Assembly: GCA_944393005.1 (NCBI GenBank) | Contig: CALXYO010000008.1 | Location: forward strand, 56,561 to 120,560 | Source of the DNA: an uncultured Spirochaetales bacterium | GTDB lineage: Bacteria; Spirochaetota; Spirochaetia; Sphaerochaetales; Sphaerochaetaceae | DNA length: 64,000 nt | Reading direction: 5' to 3' | In this document: positions 33,884 to 43,539 of the stretch, in pieces | Position numbering within the stretch: the stretch's first letter is position 1 | Layout of the letters: every line of letters begins with the position of its first letter | Notes under the pieces: generated by a model | What the model saw: only the letters and a program-made list of their open reading frames with translations | Databases searched by the model: none | Told to the model about the DNA's origin: nothing | Made by a program: the position numbers and the translations under genes

Positions 33884-35530
33884 TTATTTTCCAAACATAT
33901 TTATAAGATCCCTGCCTTCAGGAAGGGAGATGAAAATTCCGATCTCATCCAGTTCGTATACTCTGGAAACAGAGAGCCGTCCTTTTATGATCTCTCCGCG
34001 CTGGACATCATACCATTCTCCCTCAGGAAGAATGACAGTCCTCTCCTTCACTCCTTCATGAAGGACCGGTGCGATAAGCAGACTGCGGCCGAAAAAGAAT
34101 TCATCATATACGCACTGCACAGCCTCATCATCAGGATACATATAGAACATCGGTCTCATGAGCGGTTCTCTGTTCTCCCGACTGTAATGAGCCTCGCTGA
34201 TTATATATTCCTGAAGTCTCATCCTCATATCGCTGTAGTGCCTGCAGATATCAACAACCTCAGGACAGTTGCGGTATTCAGCCACGTTCCAGGGACTCCG
34301 GTCATTGATCTCATCACCGCTTTTCATGAACTCCCTGAACTGTCCTCCCACAGGTTCGGAATGCCACTGCATTATCGGGACAAAGACAGAGAGCATGTAG
34401 CTTCTCAGGTAAAGTTCCGCCGACGGCATGGGACCTGCGAATCCCGCTATGTCAAAGCCCCACCAGAACACCCCTGAAACGGCAGCATTCAGGCCTGCCC
34501 GCAATACCGGTTCCAGTTCATCGAAAGAACTCATCTGATCACCGGCCCAGAAACATGAGTTGCCACCGGCATTCCTGTAACCGGATCTGGAGAACGTGAT
34601 CATGCCGTCATTCATATACTCAAGGTATGCTGATATGTATTCATCAGGGTAGCGGTTACGCATCTGGCGTCCGCTCATGCCGTTGAAGAATACAGTGTCG
34701 TCACTGAGGATGAATTCACCGCCGTCGGTCTTGAAACCGGAGATGCCCGCATCAATAAGGCTCTGCCTCTTTTGCATCCACCACATGCGTGTGTCAGGAT
34801 TCGTGAAATCGGGAACATATGAATGCTGGAACCAGTGTCCTTCCGGAATTGTATAGAAACTCCCGTCACTGTTCTTCACAAGAAGGTTGTTTTCCTTCGC
34901 ATGGCAGATGTCTTTTTCAAGCTGTTCATTGTGAAAGCCTTCCTCTACCTTGAGAACAGGACACTGCCAGAGGATGAGATGGATCCCCTTCTCCTTAAGG
35001 CGCCGGCACAAGGCGGCAGGATCCCTGAATTCTTTCTTGAATGTATAGAATGTGGCCTCATCGCTCCAGGCCTCAAGGACAAGCGTGGAAAAACTGAAGC
35101 CGTAACGCTCCGCATCACTGATGAATTTCTCAACATCCTCATCACTTGTCCATCTGTTGGCACTTGCCCACGGAGCGAAAATCCAGTCAGGCACACTGCA
35201 GACTTCCCCGATAAGAAGGGAGACTGTATCCCGTGGTTCCCCGTACGCTGTTTTCACATCCTCAGCTGACAGATCATCACCGCTCAGTTCCATCACGGTA
35301 TGACCGCCTTCATTGGAAAAAGTGAATGAGAAGACACTGTCCGTGTCCACACGGACTGCGAACTCTGGTGAAACAGCGATGGGAACCGGAAGATATGTCT
35401 TCTCCCCCTGATGTGTGAATTTCTCCTCAACCCGGTTGACGATCTTCACCCCGATATGATCAGTCAGATCATACCTCTCACCGAAGCCCCACACACTTCT
35501 GACAGGCGGAAGTTCAAGTCTTATGTTCAT
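33884..35530 (-). CDS. Glycoside hydrolase family 31 (alpha-glycosidase)
   Basis: 548 residues, no signal peptide, so cytoplasmic. The (beta/alpha)8 domain has the catalytic nucleophile in GFKTDGGEF (Asp269) and acid/base in FWAGDQ (Asp331). It is shorter than most GH31 enzymes, with a reduced N-terminal beta domain. It probably cleaves an alpha-linked oligosaccharide brought in by the ABC transporter genes upstream: its ATG overlaps the last permease stop by four nt (ATGA). Specificity (glucoside, xyloside, sulfoquinovoside) is not clear. Confidence 0.9.
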   Translation of the reverse strand: MNIRLELPPVRSVWGFGERYDLTDHIGVKIVNRVEEKFTHQGEKTYLPVPIAVSPEFAVRVDTDSVFSFTFSNEGGHTVMELSGDDLSAEDVKTAYGEPRDTVSLLIGEVCSVPDWIFAPWASANRWTSDEDVEKFISDAERYGFSFSTLVLEAWSDEATFYTFKKEFRDPAALCRRLKEKGIHLILWQCPVLKVEEGFHNEQLEKDICHAKENNLLVKNSDGSFYTIPEGHWFQHSYVPDFTNPDTRMWWMQKRQSLIDAGISGFKTDGGEFILSDDTVFFNGMSGRQMRNRYPDEYISAYLEYMNDGMITFSRSGYRNAGGNSCFWAGDQMSSFDELEPVLRAGLNAAVSGVFWWGFDIAGFAGPMPSAELYLRSYMLSVFVPIMQWHSEPVGGQFREFMKSGDEINDRSPWNVAEYRNCPEVVDICRHYSDMRMRLQEYIISEAHYSRENREPLMRPMFYMYPDDEAVQCVYDEFFFGRSLLIAPVLHEGVKERTVILPEGEWYDVQRGEIIKGRLSVSRVYELDEIGIFISLPEGRDLINMFGK

Positions 35531-36354
35531 CCTTTGATTCCTCCGACCTGCAGGCCCGATGCGAAATAACGCTGGAAAACTATATAAACAACAAGCAGCG
35601 GCGCTATCGAGACAAGACTTCCCGCCATGAGCAGATCATAGCCTGTCTTGAACTGTCCGCTCAGGGAATTCAGGATGATCGGCAGCGTATAGTTCTCGCT
35701 TGATGTGAGAATGACAAGCGGCATCAGGTAATCATTCCATGCATTCATTGAGATTATTATCGCAAGCGTCACGAGTGCAGTCCTGCACATGGGCAGGAAC
35801 ACCGTGATGAAAGAACGCAGAAGCCCGGCACCGTCTATTGCGGCGGCATCCAGATAAGTATCTGGGATGCTCATCATCTGCTGTCTCAGCATGAAAACCG
35901 CAAAAGCCTGAAACAGATACGGCAGTATTATCGCAATGAGATTATTTACAAGTCCCAGGTTGTTCATTATGAGGTACAAGGGGATGAAGAGAACCTGGCT
36001 GGGCAGCATCATGGAGGCAATGAAAAGCATGAACACGCCTTCCCTGCCCCTGAATTCTATTTTCGAGAGAGCGAAAGCCGCAAGCGAGCTGCTGGCAAGC
36101 GTGAATACGACGGCACCGGCAGTGACGATGAAGGAATTGACTATGCTTCTCAGTATTCCGGTAAGGGAGAACAGCCTCACATAGGCCTGCAGTGTGGGTT
36201 CCTCCGGTATCCACTGTATCGGGACTGCAAGAAGTGCACCGCTGCTTTTGAGAGATGTGGAGATCATCCACAGAAACGGGACAAGCGCGATTACCGATAT
36301 CATCACGGCAAGAATATGGAAAGCGATGCTCTGCAGACATTTTCTAATTGTCAT
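35527..36354 (-). CDS. Sugar ABC transporter permease (MalG type)
   Basis: 275 residues, six membrane helices, with the EAA motif around YLDAAAIDGAGLLRSFITVF and the usual C-terminus ending QVGGIKG. Inner-membrane half of the importer with the MalF-type partner upstream (11-nt overlap). No ATPase gene is present in this operon, so a shared MsmK/UgpC-like ATPase encoded elsewhere must power it. Confidence 0.93.
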   Translation of the reverse strand: MTIRKCLQSIAFHILAVMISVIALVPFLWMISTSLKSSGALLAVPIQWIPEEPTLQAYVRLFSLTGILRSIVNSFIVTAGAVVFTLASSSLAAFALSKIEFRGREGVFMLFIASMMLPSQVLFIPLYLIMNNLGLVNNLIAIILPYLFQAFAVFMLRQQMMSIPDTYLDAAAIDGAGLLRSFITVFLPMCRTALVTLAIIISMNAWNDYLMPLVILTSSENYTLPIILNSLSGQFKTGYDLLMAGSLVSIAPLLVVYIVFQRYFASGLQVGGIKG

Positions 36355-37267
36355 AGCTTACGAACCTCCTTTCCCCCAGTTTCTGGAAAAGCGTGAAAAT
36401 CATGATCACGATGAACAGCAGCCAGGAGAATGCCGCCGCATACCCCATCTTCCCGAAACGGAAAGCGTATTTGTATATTCTCTCCACCATGACTTCCGTC
36501 GCACCGTTCGGTCCGGCATTGGTCGTCATGACCATCACCTGGGGAAAAAGCTGGAATGCGTTTATGAGAGAAAGCATGACCACATAGAATATGACAGATG
36601 ACAGCAGAGGAAGTGTTATGCGGAAGAAAATCTGGCACCGGTCCGCCCCGTCAATCCCGGCAGCCTCGTAATATTCCGGATTTATGGCCTTAAGTCCTCC
36701 AAGAAGGATCATTCCGTAAAACCCCATGTCCTTCCACACGGATGCAAGCACGATTGAAGGCATTGCCCAGACTTCGCTCTGCAGCCACATTGGTCCTTCA
36801 ATGCCGAAGATGGCAAGAAAATTGTTCACCGGACCGTATACAGGACTCAGCAGCCATTTCCAGATCAGGGCACCGGCAACCCAGCTTGTGAGAACGGGAA
36901 TGTAATACAGCACCCTGTACACCTGGCTGCCATGCCGCCGGGAGCCGATGATCAGGGCACACGTCATGCTGAAGATAAGCATCAGCGGAAGGTACAGGAC
37001 TATGAAGTACAGATTGTGTGACAGCACAGTCCAGAACTCGCTAGTCGTCAGTATAGTCTTAAAATTGTCAAAACCTGTAAAATTATCGGCGATGAACGGC
37101 AGAAAAGAAACAGGATTGAGACTGATCGGAGTCATGCCTGTCCAGTCCGTCAGGCTGAGAAACAATGATATTATTATCGGGAGGAGAGAAAAGAGCAGTC
37201 CCCCGGCCAGTGAAGGAAGCAGGAAAGGAAGTGCCCTCCTGATTCCGCTTCTGCCTTTTACCGCCAT
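36344..37267 (-). CDS. Sugar ABC transporter permease (MalF type)
   Basis: 307 residues from ATG 37267, which has GAGG six nt upstream; the open frame extends to 37330 without support. Six to seven helices and the EAA loop EYYEAAGIDGADRCQIFF. Partner of the MalG-type permease. A GC-rich hairpin in the 63-nt gap after the binding-protein gene probably tunes expression. Confidence 0.93.
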   Translation of the reverse strand: MAVKGRSGIRRALPFLLPSLAGGLLFSLLPIIISLFLSLTDWTGMTPISLNPVSFLPFIADNFTGFDNFKTILTTSEFWTVLSHNLYFIVLYLPLMLIFSMTCALIIGSRRHGSQVYRVLYYIPVLTSWVAGALIWKWLLSPVYGPVNNFLAIFGIEGPMWLQSEVWAMPSIVLASVWKDMGFYGMILLGGLKAINPEYYEAAGIDGADRCQIFFRITLPLLSSVIFYVVMLSLINAFQLFPQVMVMTTNAGPNGATEVMVERIYKYAFRFGKMGYAAAFSWLLFIVIMIFTLFQKLGERRFVSYDN

Positions 37268-37287
37268 ATTGAACCTCTTTATATCAT

Positions 37288-37311
37288 GCCCGGTCCGCAT
37301 CAGGACCGGGC
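37288..37311 (-). terminator. Hairpin between sugar binding-protein and permease genes
   Basis: Nine-bp stem GCCCGGTCC / GGACCGGGC with six-nt loop and no T-run; likely an mRNA stabiliser or attenuator raising binding-protein output. Confidence 0.7.
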
Positions 37312-37330
37312 GGGAATGAATCTGTGACAA

Positions 37331-38593
37331 TTACAGACTTATTTTGCTTTCAAGTTCTGCCTGACATGCATCAAGTGCTTCCTGTGCGCTCATGCTGCCG
37401 TATAGGATCTGCTGCAGATAGCTGTCGATGATCGCACTCATTTCAGCCTGCTGTACGACAACCGGAGGCGGAACGAGGTAGTCAAGAGATTCAAACACTG
37501 CTTCCCTGTTTTCAGGAGGAGTCATCTCAAGATAGCTTGAAAGGACATCTTCATAGGTTACAGGCGGGAGCTCCCAGCTGGCGGCAACTCTTATTGCGGA
37601 TGCCTCGCTGCTTCCTGCCAGGAACTGTGCGAGCCTTGTGGCCTCTTCCTTATGCTCGCTGTCCGCGCTTACCACATAGCCGTTGCTGAAGAAATGGGTT
37701 GCCTTGGCAGTGTTGCCCGGTTCAATCGTGATATCCCAGTCGAAAGAACAGTTGGCGCTGAAATCCGTGAATGCCCACACGCCTGTCACGAGCATGGCAA
37801 GACGGCCGCTCTTGAAGAGGTCCCAGTCGCCCATACCGCCCATCTCAGCCTCTGTCGGCATGATATGGGAATCAATCTGCCAGCCTGCCATGATCTCGGC
37901 AGTCTCCACATTTTCAGGAGTATTGACGGTGAATGCACTGCCGTCCTCATTCATGAGGGCTCCTCCGTTCTGGGCCACGCCTTTATAGAACTCATTGAAA
38001 GTGAGAGGTCTGTAGAAGCCCCAGATTCCTTCTCCCAGAGCTGACATTATCTGCTTTGAGGCAGTCTCGACATCACTCCATGTCCAGTCGTCCGTCGGAT
38101 AGGCGACACCTGCCTGGTCAAAAAGGTCCTTGTTGTAGAAAAGAACGCAGTTTGAGAAGGAGTTCGGCACACCGTACTGGATTCCGTTATAGTTGAAAGC
38201 CTCAAGCGCAGTCTGGTTGAAACCGCTGGTGTCCCCGAGATATCCTGAGATATCGGCAAGAACTCCCTGACTTGCATATGAGACAAAGTTCTCATAGTTC
38301 AGTTCGAATACATCAGCAGTGTTCTGCCCTACGACCTTGCTCTGCAGCTGAGTGAAATAATCATCATAGCCGATTGTCTGGAGCTCGACCTTTATATCAG
38401 GATTCTGCTCCTCAAAGACGGCAATCATTTGTCTGAGTGCCTCTCCGGAGCCGGTTCCGTCAGAACCTGAGAACTGTTCGAATCTGATAGTGACCACATC
38501 ATCACCGCTTTCCGATGCGCCGTTTGCAAAGAGCGGAGCGGCGATCAGCAATGACAGAAGAACAAACACCAAAGCTTTTTTAGTTTTTCCCAT
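37331..38593 (-). CDS. Sugar ABC transporter binding protein (family 1)
   Basis: 420 residues from ATG 38593, which follows GGAGG at seven nt and begins the signal peptide (ending near LFANGASE). Family-1 extracellular solute-binding features: TIRFEQFSGSDGTG start, VFEEQNPDIKVELQTIGYDDYF, and YGVPNSFSNCVLFYNKDLF. It would bind an oligosaccharide for the permeases and GH31 enzyme of the same operon. Confidence 0.92.
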   Translation of the reverse strand: MGKTKKALVFVLLSLLIAAPLFANGASESGDDVVTIRFEQFSGSDGTGSGEALRQMIAVFEEQNPDIKVELQTIGYDDYFTQLQSKVVGQNTADVFELNYENFVSYASQGVLADISGYLGDTSGFNQTALEAFNYNGIQYGVPNSFSNCVLFYNKDLFDQAGVAYPTDDWTWSDVETASKQIMSALGEGIWGFYRPLTFNEFYKGVAQNGGALMNEDGSAFTVNTPENVETAEIMAGWQIDSHIMPTEAEMGGMGDWDLFKSGRLAMLVTGVWAFTDFSANCSFDWDITIEPGNTAKATHFFSNGYVVSADSEHKEEATRLAQFLAGSSEASAIRVAASWELPPVTYEDVLSSYLEMTPPENREAVFESLDYLVPPPVVVQQAEMSAIIDSYLQQILYGSMSAQEALDACQAELESKISL

Positions 38594-38605
38594 ATTTACC
38601 TCCAA

Positions 38606-38621
38606 ACAGGTTTTGACCTGT
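38606..38621. promoter_or_regulatory. Palindrome in leader of sugar ABC operon
   Basis: ACAGGTTTTGACCTGT, six-bp arms, just upstream of the ribosome site of the binding-protein gene. It differs from the LacI-type palindromes nearby, so another regulator or an RNA hairpin is possible. Confidence 0.4.
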
Positions 38622-38669
38622 ACAAGCTTTGCTGAAGTCACTAGAATACCCGTGTATCCATAGTGATAT

Positions 38670-38715
38670 ACAAAAAATCTCTGTTTTCCGAAGTTCTCGC
38701 ACAGCTTCGGAAAAC
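38670..38715 (-). terminator. Terminator of the LacI-type regulator gene
   Basis: GTTTTCCGAAG / CTTCGGAAAAC (38683-38693, 38705-38715) form an 11-bp stem; on the minus strand it is followed by AGAGATTTTTT. It starts one nt after the gene's stop. Confidence 0.88.
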
Positions 38716-38716
38716 T

Positions 38717-39742
38717 CTATATCCTTCTTACCGAGTCCCTGACTGTCAGGGACAGTGGAAGAACAAGATTCTCAATGCAGGCCGCGCCTTTGTCCATCTG
38801 GGCGAAGAGAAGCCGTGCCGTCACGCGGGCTTTCTGCCCTGCATCCTGATGGATGCTTGTGAGGGAAGGCTCTGCACTCATGGCGAGGAAACCGTCATCA
38901 AAACCGATCAGGGAAACATCCCGAGGCACCCTGAGACCTTCACTCTTCAGTCCCCTCATTATTCCAAGGGCCAGAATGTCCGCAGTTGCGAAAACCGCAG
39001 TGGGACGCACTTTCATGGCGGCTATCTGCCGTCCGGCCTCGATTCCGTATGAATACGAGATCCTGCCGCTGAGGACATACTCCTCCTTTTCCCCGATGCC
39101 GTTTTCAGACAGCGCCTTTCCATATCCTCTGAAACGCTTGCGGTTGACTCCTTCCTGGGTGAGGAAGCCGGAGACGAACGCTATGTTCCGGTGTCCGTTC
39201 TTTATGAGGTAGTCACAGGCAAGATAACCGCCTTCCTCATCCTGTATGTTCACACTTGAATATGCATTGCCTTCAAGATATGAGTCGACAAACACAAGAG
39301 GGATGTTCTCTTCCAGCAGCAGCCGCGCATCCTGATCTGCGGGAAGTCCCACGACGACAATACCGTCAAGCGCCCTCTCCCGCGCAAGTTCCACATAGCT
39401 CTTGTTCACATCTTCCCCGCTGAGCAGAAGACTGTATCCGCTCTGTCTCAGCACTTCTTCAAGCACCGCGATGAACTCACCGTAGAATGAATTCTCAAGC
39501 ATCATCCTGCTGCCTGTCTCAGCCTGCGGTATGACAAGACCGATAAGCCTCGTCTTTCGGTTGGCAAGTGCCCTGGCACCGAGATTCGGCACATAGCCGA
39601 GCTTTTTTATCGCCTCATTGACACGGGCGACAGTATCGGGAGCAATACTCTGGTCACTGCGCTTGTTTATGATGTAGGAAACCGTGGCGACGCTCACTCC
39701 CGCTTCCCTGGCTATGTCCTTCATGTTGATTCTGTGTGCCAT
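38717..39742 (-). CDS. LacI-family transcriptional regulator
   Basis: 341 residues. The helix-turn-helix and hinge are at residues 6-60 (IAREAGVSVATVSYIIN), followed by a periplasmic-binding-protein-like sensor domain (IGLVIPQAETGSRM, DGIVVVGLPADQ, GFDDGFLAMSAEPSLTSI). Its ATG follows AGGAG, and the palindrome CTTAAACGCTTAAG lies 12 nt upstream. A perfect version of the same palindrome stands before the GH operon at 43527. It therefore most likely represses itself and the two glycosidase genes; the inducer is unknown. Confidence 0.93.
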   Translation of the reverse strand: MAHRINMKDIAREAGVSVATVSYIINKRSDQSIAPDTVARVNEAIKKLGYVPNLGARALANRKTRLIGLVIPQAETGSRMMLENSFYGEFIAVLEEVLRQSGYSLLLSGEDVNKSYVELARERALDGIVVVGLPADQDARLLLEENIPLVFVDSYLEGNAYSSVNIQDEEGGYLACDYLIKNGHRNIAFVSGFLTQEGVNRKRFRGYGKALSENGIGEKEEYVLSGRISYSYGIEAGRQIAAMKVRPTAVFATADILALGIMRGLKSEGLRVPRDVSLIGFDDGFLAMSAEPSLTSIHQDAGQKARVTARLLFAQMDKGAACIENLVLPLSLTVRDSVRRI

Positions 39743-39754
39743 ATGAATCTCCTA

Positions 39755-39800
39755 CTTAAACGCTTAAGTATATTCTCCTCCAGCTTTCCCCGTTTGTCAA
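39755..39800 (-). promoter_or_regulatory. Promoter and LacI-type operator of the regulator gene
   Basis: TTGACA at 39800-39795 (minus), -10 candidate 17-18 nt on (AGAATA/GAGAAT), and operator CTTAAACGCTTAAG at 39755-39768 just behind it. The centre is CG, as in LacI-family sites; one base pair breaks symmetry. Confidence 0.75.
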
Positions 39801-39815
39801 ACAAATTCTTGCGCT

Positions 39816-41810
39816 TCATACCCGCCTGCGCCTGAACTCCCCTTTCTCGAGGAAACAGTACGACACATGTGAGACATCGTCAGGGAGCTGAGGTGAAGTG
39901 CCGACCTTCTCATCACAAGAGAAGGCATGACCCAGCATACCGTAAAGGACAGCCTCAAGACTTGCTCCCATTGCCCCTATATGCAGCCCCTCGCTGTGAG
40001 TGTTCTGCATGAGATTCTCAAGATCGAGGAAAAGACTTTTATATAGATATTTCCAGGCTTCCTCTTCTTTGCCGAGCTTGTAGGCGATCAGGGCATGCAG
40101 CGGCCAGCTCAGGGTCGAATCATGCGCGCATCTCGCCTCATACTCATCCCATGCCCTCTCTGCTTCCTGAACTGTGAAAAGGGACGGCTGCATAAGATAA
40201 AGCAGCAGGACATCAGGCTGTTTCAGCACCCTTAGACGCTGAAGGGTATCGTAATCATAGGTCCAGTAAAGAGGCTTATCGGATCCCTTCAGCACACTGA
40301 GATCCACATCCTCCAGATTCAGATAATTATCATCTTCAAGAATTGTGCCGAGCCTGTCGGAATAAGGTCTTCTCACCTTCAGGATGAAGTCACTGAACTT
40401 CTCCCTTTCCCCATCTTCGAGCCGGATCAGCCCCTCATCACAGGCTTTGAGGGCAAGACGTACATTCAGTATTGCCATATGATTGGTATAGGCATTATTG
40501 GAAGTGACCCCGCAGTACTCATCAGGACCTTTTACGAAAATGAGGTCATAGCAGTCTCTCTCGCTGCTGTATGTGAAACGGCTGAGCCAGAACCGTGCAG
40601 TCTCGGCATACACCTCTGCGATCGCCCTTCTCTCATCCTCAGCCAGATCAAAGGCCGCATCATAACGGGACAGGGCCCATGCGACATCGGCGCTGATATG
40701 CATCTCGCATTTGCCGGTATCCCAGCTTTCACACTGCTCGCTGCCGTCAAGGGACGCCATCCACGGATAGCGGGCGCCTCTGGTATTGAGAGATGCTGAA
40801 ACCCGCCTCGCCGCATCAAGGTTTCTTATCCTGTAGCGTGCAAGATGCTCTGCCACGCTCCTGTCGGCAAGGAGGTAGTACGGTAGCAGGAAAACATCGG
40901 TATCCCAGAAATAGCAGCCCTTGTAGCGGCCGTGAGTCAGCCCTCTGGCTCCTATTGAGATGTCGCAGGAAGGTGCATTCTGTATCAGCTGGAAAATATT
41001 GAAGCGCAGTGCACACTGAAGGGAGATGGAAGCACCTTCCAGAAGGATGTCCCGTCTCTGCCAGAGGGAAGAGAGAGTTTCAGCAGATTTGTCCCTCTCC
41101 TCTTCGTAATCGGCACAGGAGAGATCGCCGCCGCAGAAACTGACAAGGGACTCATGGATAAGAGTGCCGTCACAGATGTAATCACGGTTTTTCTTGGTGA
41201 ATGTGAATGAATGTGTGCCGCACACAGTGGAAAAGGAAAGGGACATGATCCCGTCTTTCTCACAGGATACGGACGCATCCTTTATCAGGGTTATGACTTC
41301 CTCATTGCTGGTCTTCTGGTCATCACTTACCGGCATGTTGGCAACATCGGCACAGAAGGAATCTTCTATGCTGACATCAGGAAAAGCAGCAGTGCTTACA
41401 CGGATTCCCGCAATATTCCTGTCATGATGGGATGCAAACTGTTCTATCCTGAATTCACGGCCGCCGAAGGCCAGCACTGTCGTAAGTATTCCTTTCCTGA
41501 GATCAAGGGATCTTGAACAGAGAGAAAGCTGGCTGCAGGAAGTGAGGATGGTCCCGCCTGCAGAGAGTTTCAGATCAAAGGGGTCTGGAAGATTCACCAT
41601 ATCGGTTATGCCCCGGCGGATATACTCGAACACACCTTCAATGAATATGCCGCGCTCAGTGAGGCCAAGACCGGAAGACAAAGGCAGGTGGTTCCTTATC
41701 CCCGCATGTCCGTTCCCAAGGAAAAACAGAGCCGAAGCCCACTTGTCGCAGGCATATGAGAGATCATCAACCGTGATGCTCCATGAATCATACTTCACCT
41801 TACTGTTCAT
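39816..41810 (-). CDS. Glycoside hydrolase family 65 (disaccharide phosphorylase type)
   Basis: 664 residues from ATG 41810, with GGAGG upstream and an 11-nt overlap with the preceding gene. The N-terminal beta-sandwich is followed by an (alpha/alpha)6 barrel. Family motifs: CYFWDTDVF (about 299-307), KGPDEYCGVTSNNAYTN with the general acid Glu431, and phosphate-site HSEGLHIGAMG. GH65 enzymes are mostly inverting phosphorylases for maltose, kojibiose, nigerose or trehalose; this one is short for the family (750-780), and the linkage cannot be assigned. Confidence 0.88.
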   Translation of the reverse strand: MNSKVKYDSWSITVDDLSYACDKWASALFFLGNGHAGIRNHLPLSSGLGLTERGIFIEGVFEYIRRGITDMVNLPDPFDLKLSAGGTILTSCSQLSLCSRSLDLRKGILTTVLAFGGREFRIEQFASHHDRNIAGIRVSTAAFPDVSIEDSFCADVANMPVSDDQKTSNEEVITLIKDASVSCEKDGIMSLSFSTVCGTHSFTFTKKNRDYICDGTLIHESLVSFCGGDLSCADYEEERDKSAETLSSLWQRRDILLEGASISLQCALRFNIFQLIQNAPSCDISIGARGLTHGRYKGCYFWDTDVFLLPYYLLADRSVAEHLARYRIRNLDAARRVSASLNTRGARYPWMASLDGSEQCESWDTGKCEMHISADVAWALSRYDAAFDLAEDERRAIAEVYAETARFWLSRFTYSSERDCYDLIFVKGPDEYCGVTSNNAYTNHMAILNVRLALKACDEGLIRLEDGEREKFSDFILKVRRPYSDRLGTILEDDNYLNLEDVDLSVLKGSDKPLYWTYDYDTLQRLRVLKQPDVLLLYLMQPSLFTVQEAERAWDEYEARCAHDSTLSWPLHALIAYKLGKEEEAWKYLYKSLFLDLENLMQNTHSEGLHIGAMGASLEAVLYGMLGHAFSCDEKVGTSPQLPDDVSHVSYCFLEKGEFRRRRV

Positions 41811-43527
41811 CAAGCGCCTCCATCAATGCACAGGCAAGGAAGCCCGCACATGTGGCGAAGGCCCTGCCGGTCGCTGCCTCTCCCGTATTCTCATCAATGC
41901 TCTCGCATGCGATCTTCTCATCCATAGGTGCCCTCAGGAGTTTATCAAGAGCATCAGGAGATCTGAACACCTTGAATTCGTTTATCAGGCTGAGCACCCA
42001 TGGATGAGGGGCATGGGCACAGCCGGCTGCGGCAAAGGGACAGCCGCTGAAAGAGTATTCATATGAGGCATCGTTTATCCTTTCCACAGTCTTCCTGTAA
42101 ACGGGGTCGTCCACAGTACAGAAGCCGTAATACGGAAGGAGAATAAGGCTTCCGGGCGGCTCATCATAAATATCATAGTTGCCGTTTCCGTCAACTGCCC
42201 ACACATATTCTCCCTCCACATTGAAATACTTCATGCACTGCTCATGGAGCACATCGGCATCATGAGCGTATGATGGATCGGAAAACAAAGTTGCAAGGAT
42301 CCTGAACGCCTTGATGACAAGCGCATTGTCATAAAGGAGAAAACTGTAATGCGTCATGTCATCAGTAGGCTGCAGGAAAGTGGCATAAAGCCCTGTTTTC
42401 TCATCTTTCCATTTCTCAAGCCCGCACAGGATTTTCTCAATGAGCTTCCTCACCTCCCTCTCTTCCAGGATTGATCTGTCACCGCCGTTTTCTATGTATG
42501 TGTCAATTGCGATAACCGGACTTACCAGCTCGTCAAGTTCGAATCCCGGTTCAAGAACGCTTCCGTCAATATAGCGGCTGTGGACACCTGTGTTCCTTGC
42601 CTGCCTCTGTACGACGTAATCGAGCACACGCCGTGCAAGGGAAATATCGATACGGGCAATTGCCGGGAATGACCACAGAAGGCTGTCTCTGTCCCAGTAA
42701 GCTGCAGAGACATAATAATGCGGACTTCTGCTCGTGATGCAGACAAGTTCCTCTGAATCAAATGTGATGCCGAGCGAGTAATGCAGGGCAAAAAGAAGAT
42801 TGCGATTCAGCAGTTCTGAGTATGCCGGCCCCTCACATCTGACTGTGTGTTCCTCAATGTATTTCACACTCTGCATCAGGAGCCTGTCATAACCCCAGCG
42901 CTGAAGCTCCCTGCATACAGTCACGGCACCGACTTCCTCGAAGGCAATACCGAAATACAGGCATCCCGAGTATTGCCCGCCCGCAGTCAGCTGATTTGAG
43001 AAAACATATGTGAAACCATTGTCGGAACCTGTCTTTGAGGACGCATTCTCCCCCATTGCCGCAAAGCAGAGAAAAGGAGTGCCGATGAAAGTCTCTATTA
43101 TGAAATCATCTTCCCATGACGATTTCCTCACCTTTTTCTTGGCTTCAATTTCCTTTGACTCATTCACTGTATGCACCAGATGTGAAAGATTCACCTCAAA
43201 CCTGATCTCAGCATCAAGTTTCTCACCGTTTCTGGATGTAACGCTGAAGGCCATGCAGAATCCCTTATGTCCGTGCGGAGTGAGAATTGTGAGAACAGCA
43301 TCGGCTTTTTCGCATGAAAAGCGGAACTCCGGGATCCAGTACTCTCTGTAGCTGAAACTGAAGGATCCGGCTCGTTTGCCGTCAATATATATTGAAGGTG
43401 TTATGAAAGGATCCCCCTTCAGCTCGATAAGCCCCTTCTCCCTCATGCTCAGCACGTTGATGCTCCTGATCGCACCGGTATCGGAAATATCCGGGACAGC
43501 TATGAAATCATTACCAGTCAGCGGCAT
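41800..43527 (-). CDS. Six-hairpin (alpha/alpha)6 glycosidase-like protein
   Basis: 575 residues, no signal peptide. An N-terminal beta-sandwich (to about residue 215) is followed by a helical barrel with YWDRDSLLW (277-285) and SVLEPGFELDEL (323-334), resembling GH15-, GH125- or debranching-type barrels with acidic catalytic residues. I cannot fix the family. It is first in the operon with the GH65 gene, under a TTGACA promoter with a perfect LacI-type operator, so it should act on the same or a related oligosaccharide in the cytoplasm. AGGAG is six nt before the ATG. Confidence 0.65.
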   Translation of the reverse strand: MPLTGNDFIAVPDISDTGAIRSINVLSMREKGLIELKGDPFITPSIYIDGKRAGSFSFSYREYWIPEFRFSCEKADAVLTILTPHGHKGFCMAFSVTSRNGEKLDAEIRFEVNLSHLVHTVNESKEIEAKKKVRKSSWEDDFIIETFIGTPFLCFAAMGENASSKTGSDNGFTYVFSNQLTAGGQYSGCLYFGIAFEEVGAVTVCRELQRWGYDRLLMQSVKYIEEHTVRCEGPAYSELLNRNLLFALHYSLGITFDSEELVCITSRSPHYYVSAAYWDRDSLLWSFPAIARIDISLARRVLDYVVQRQARNTGVHSRYIDGSVLEPGFELDELVSPVIAIDTYIENGGDRSILEEREVRKLIEKILCGLEKWKDEKTGLYATFLQPTDDMTHYSFLLYDNALVIKAFRILATLFSDPSYAHDADVLHEQCMKYFNVEGEYVWAVDGNGNYDIYDEPPGSLILLPYYGFCTVDDPVYRKTVERINDASYEYSFSGCPFAAAGCAHAPHPWVLSLINEFKVFRSPDALDKLLRAPMDEKIACESIDENTGEAATGRAFATCAGFLACALMEALDEQ

Positions 43528-43539
43528 TCAGAACTCCTG

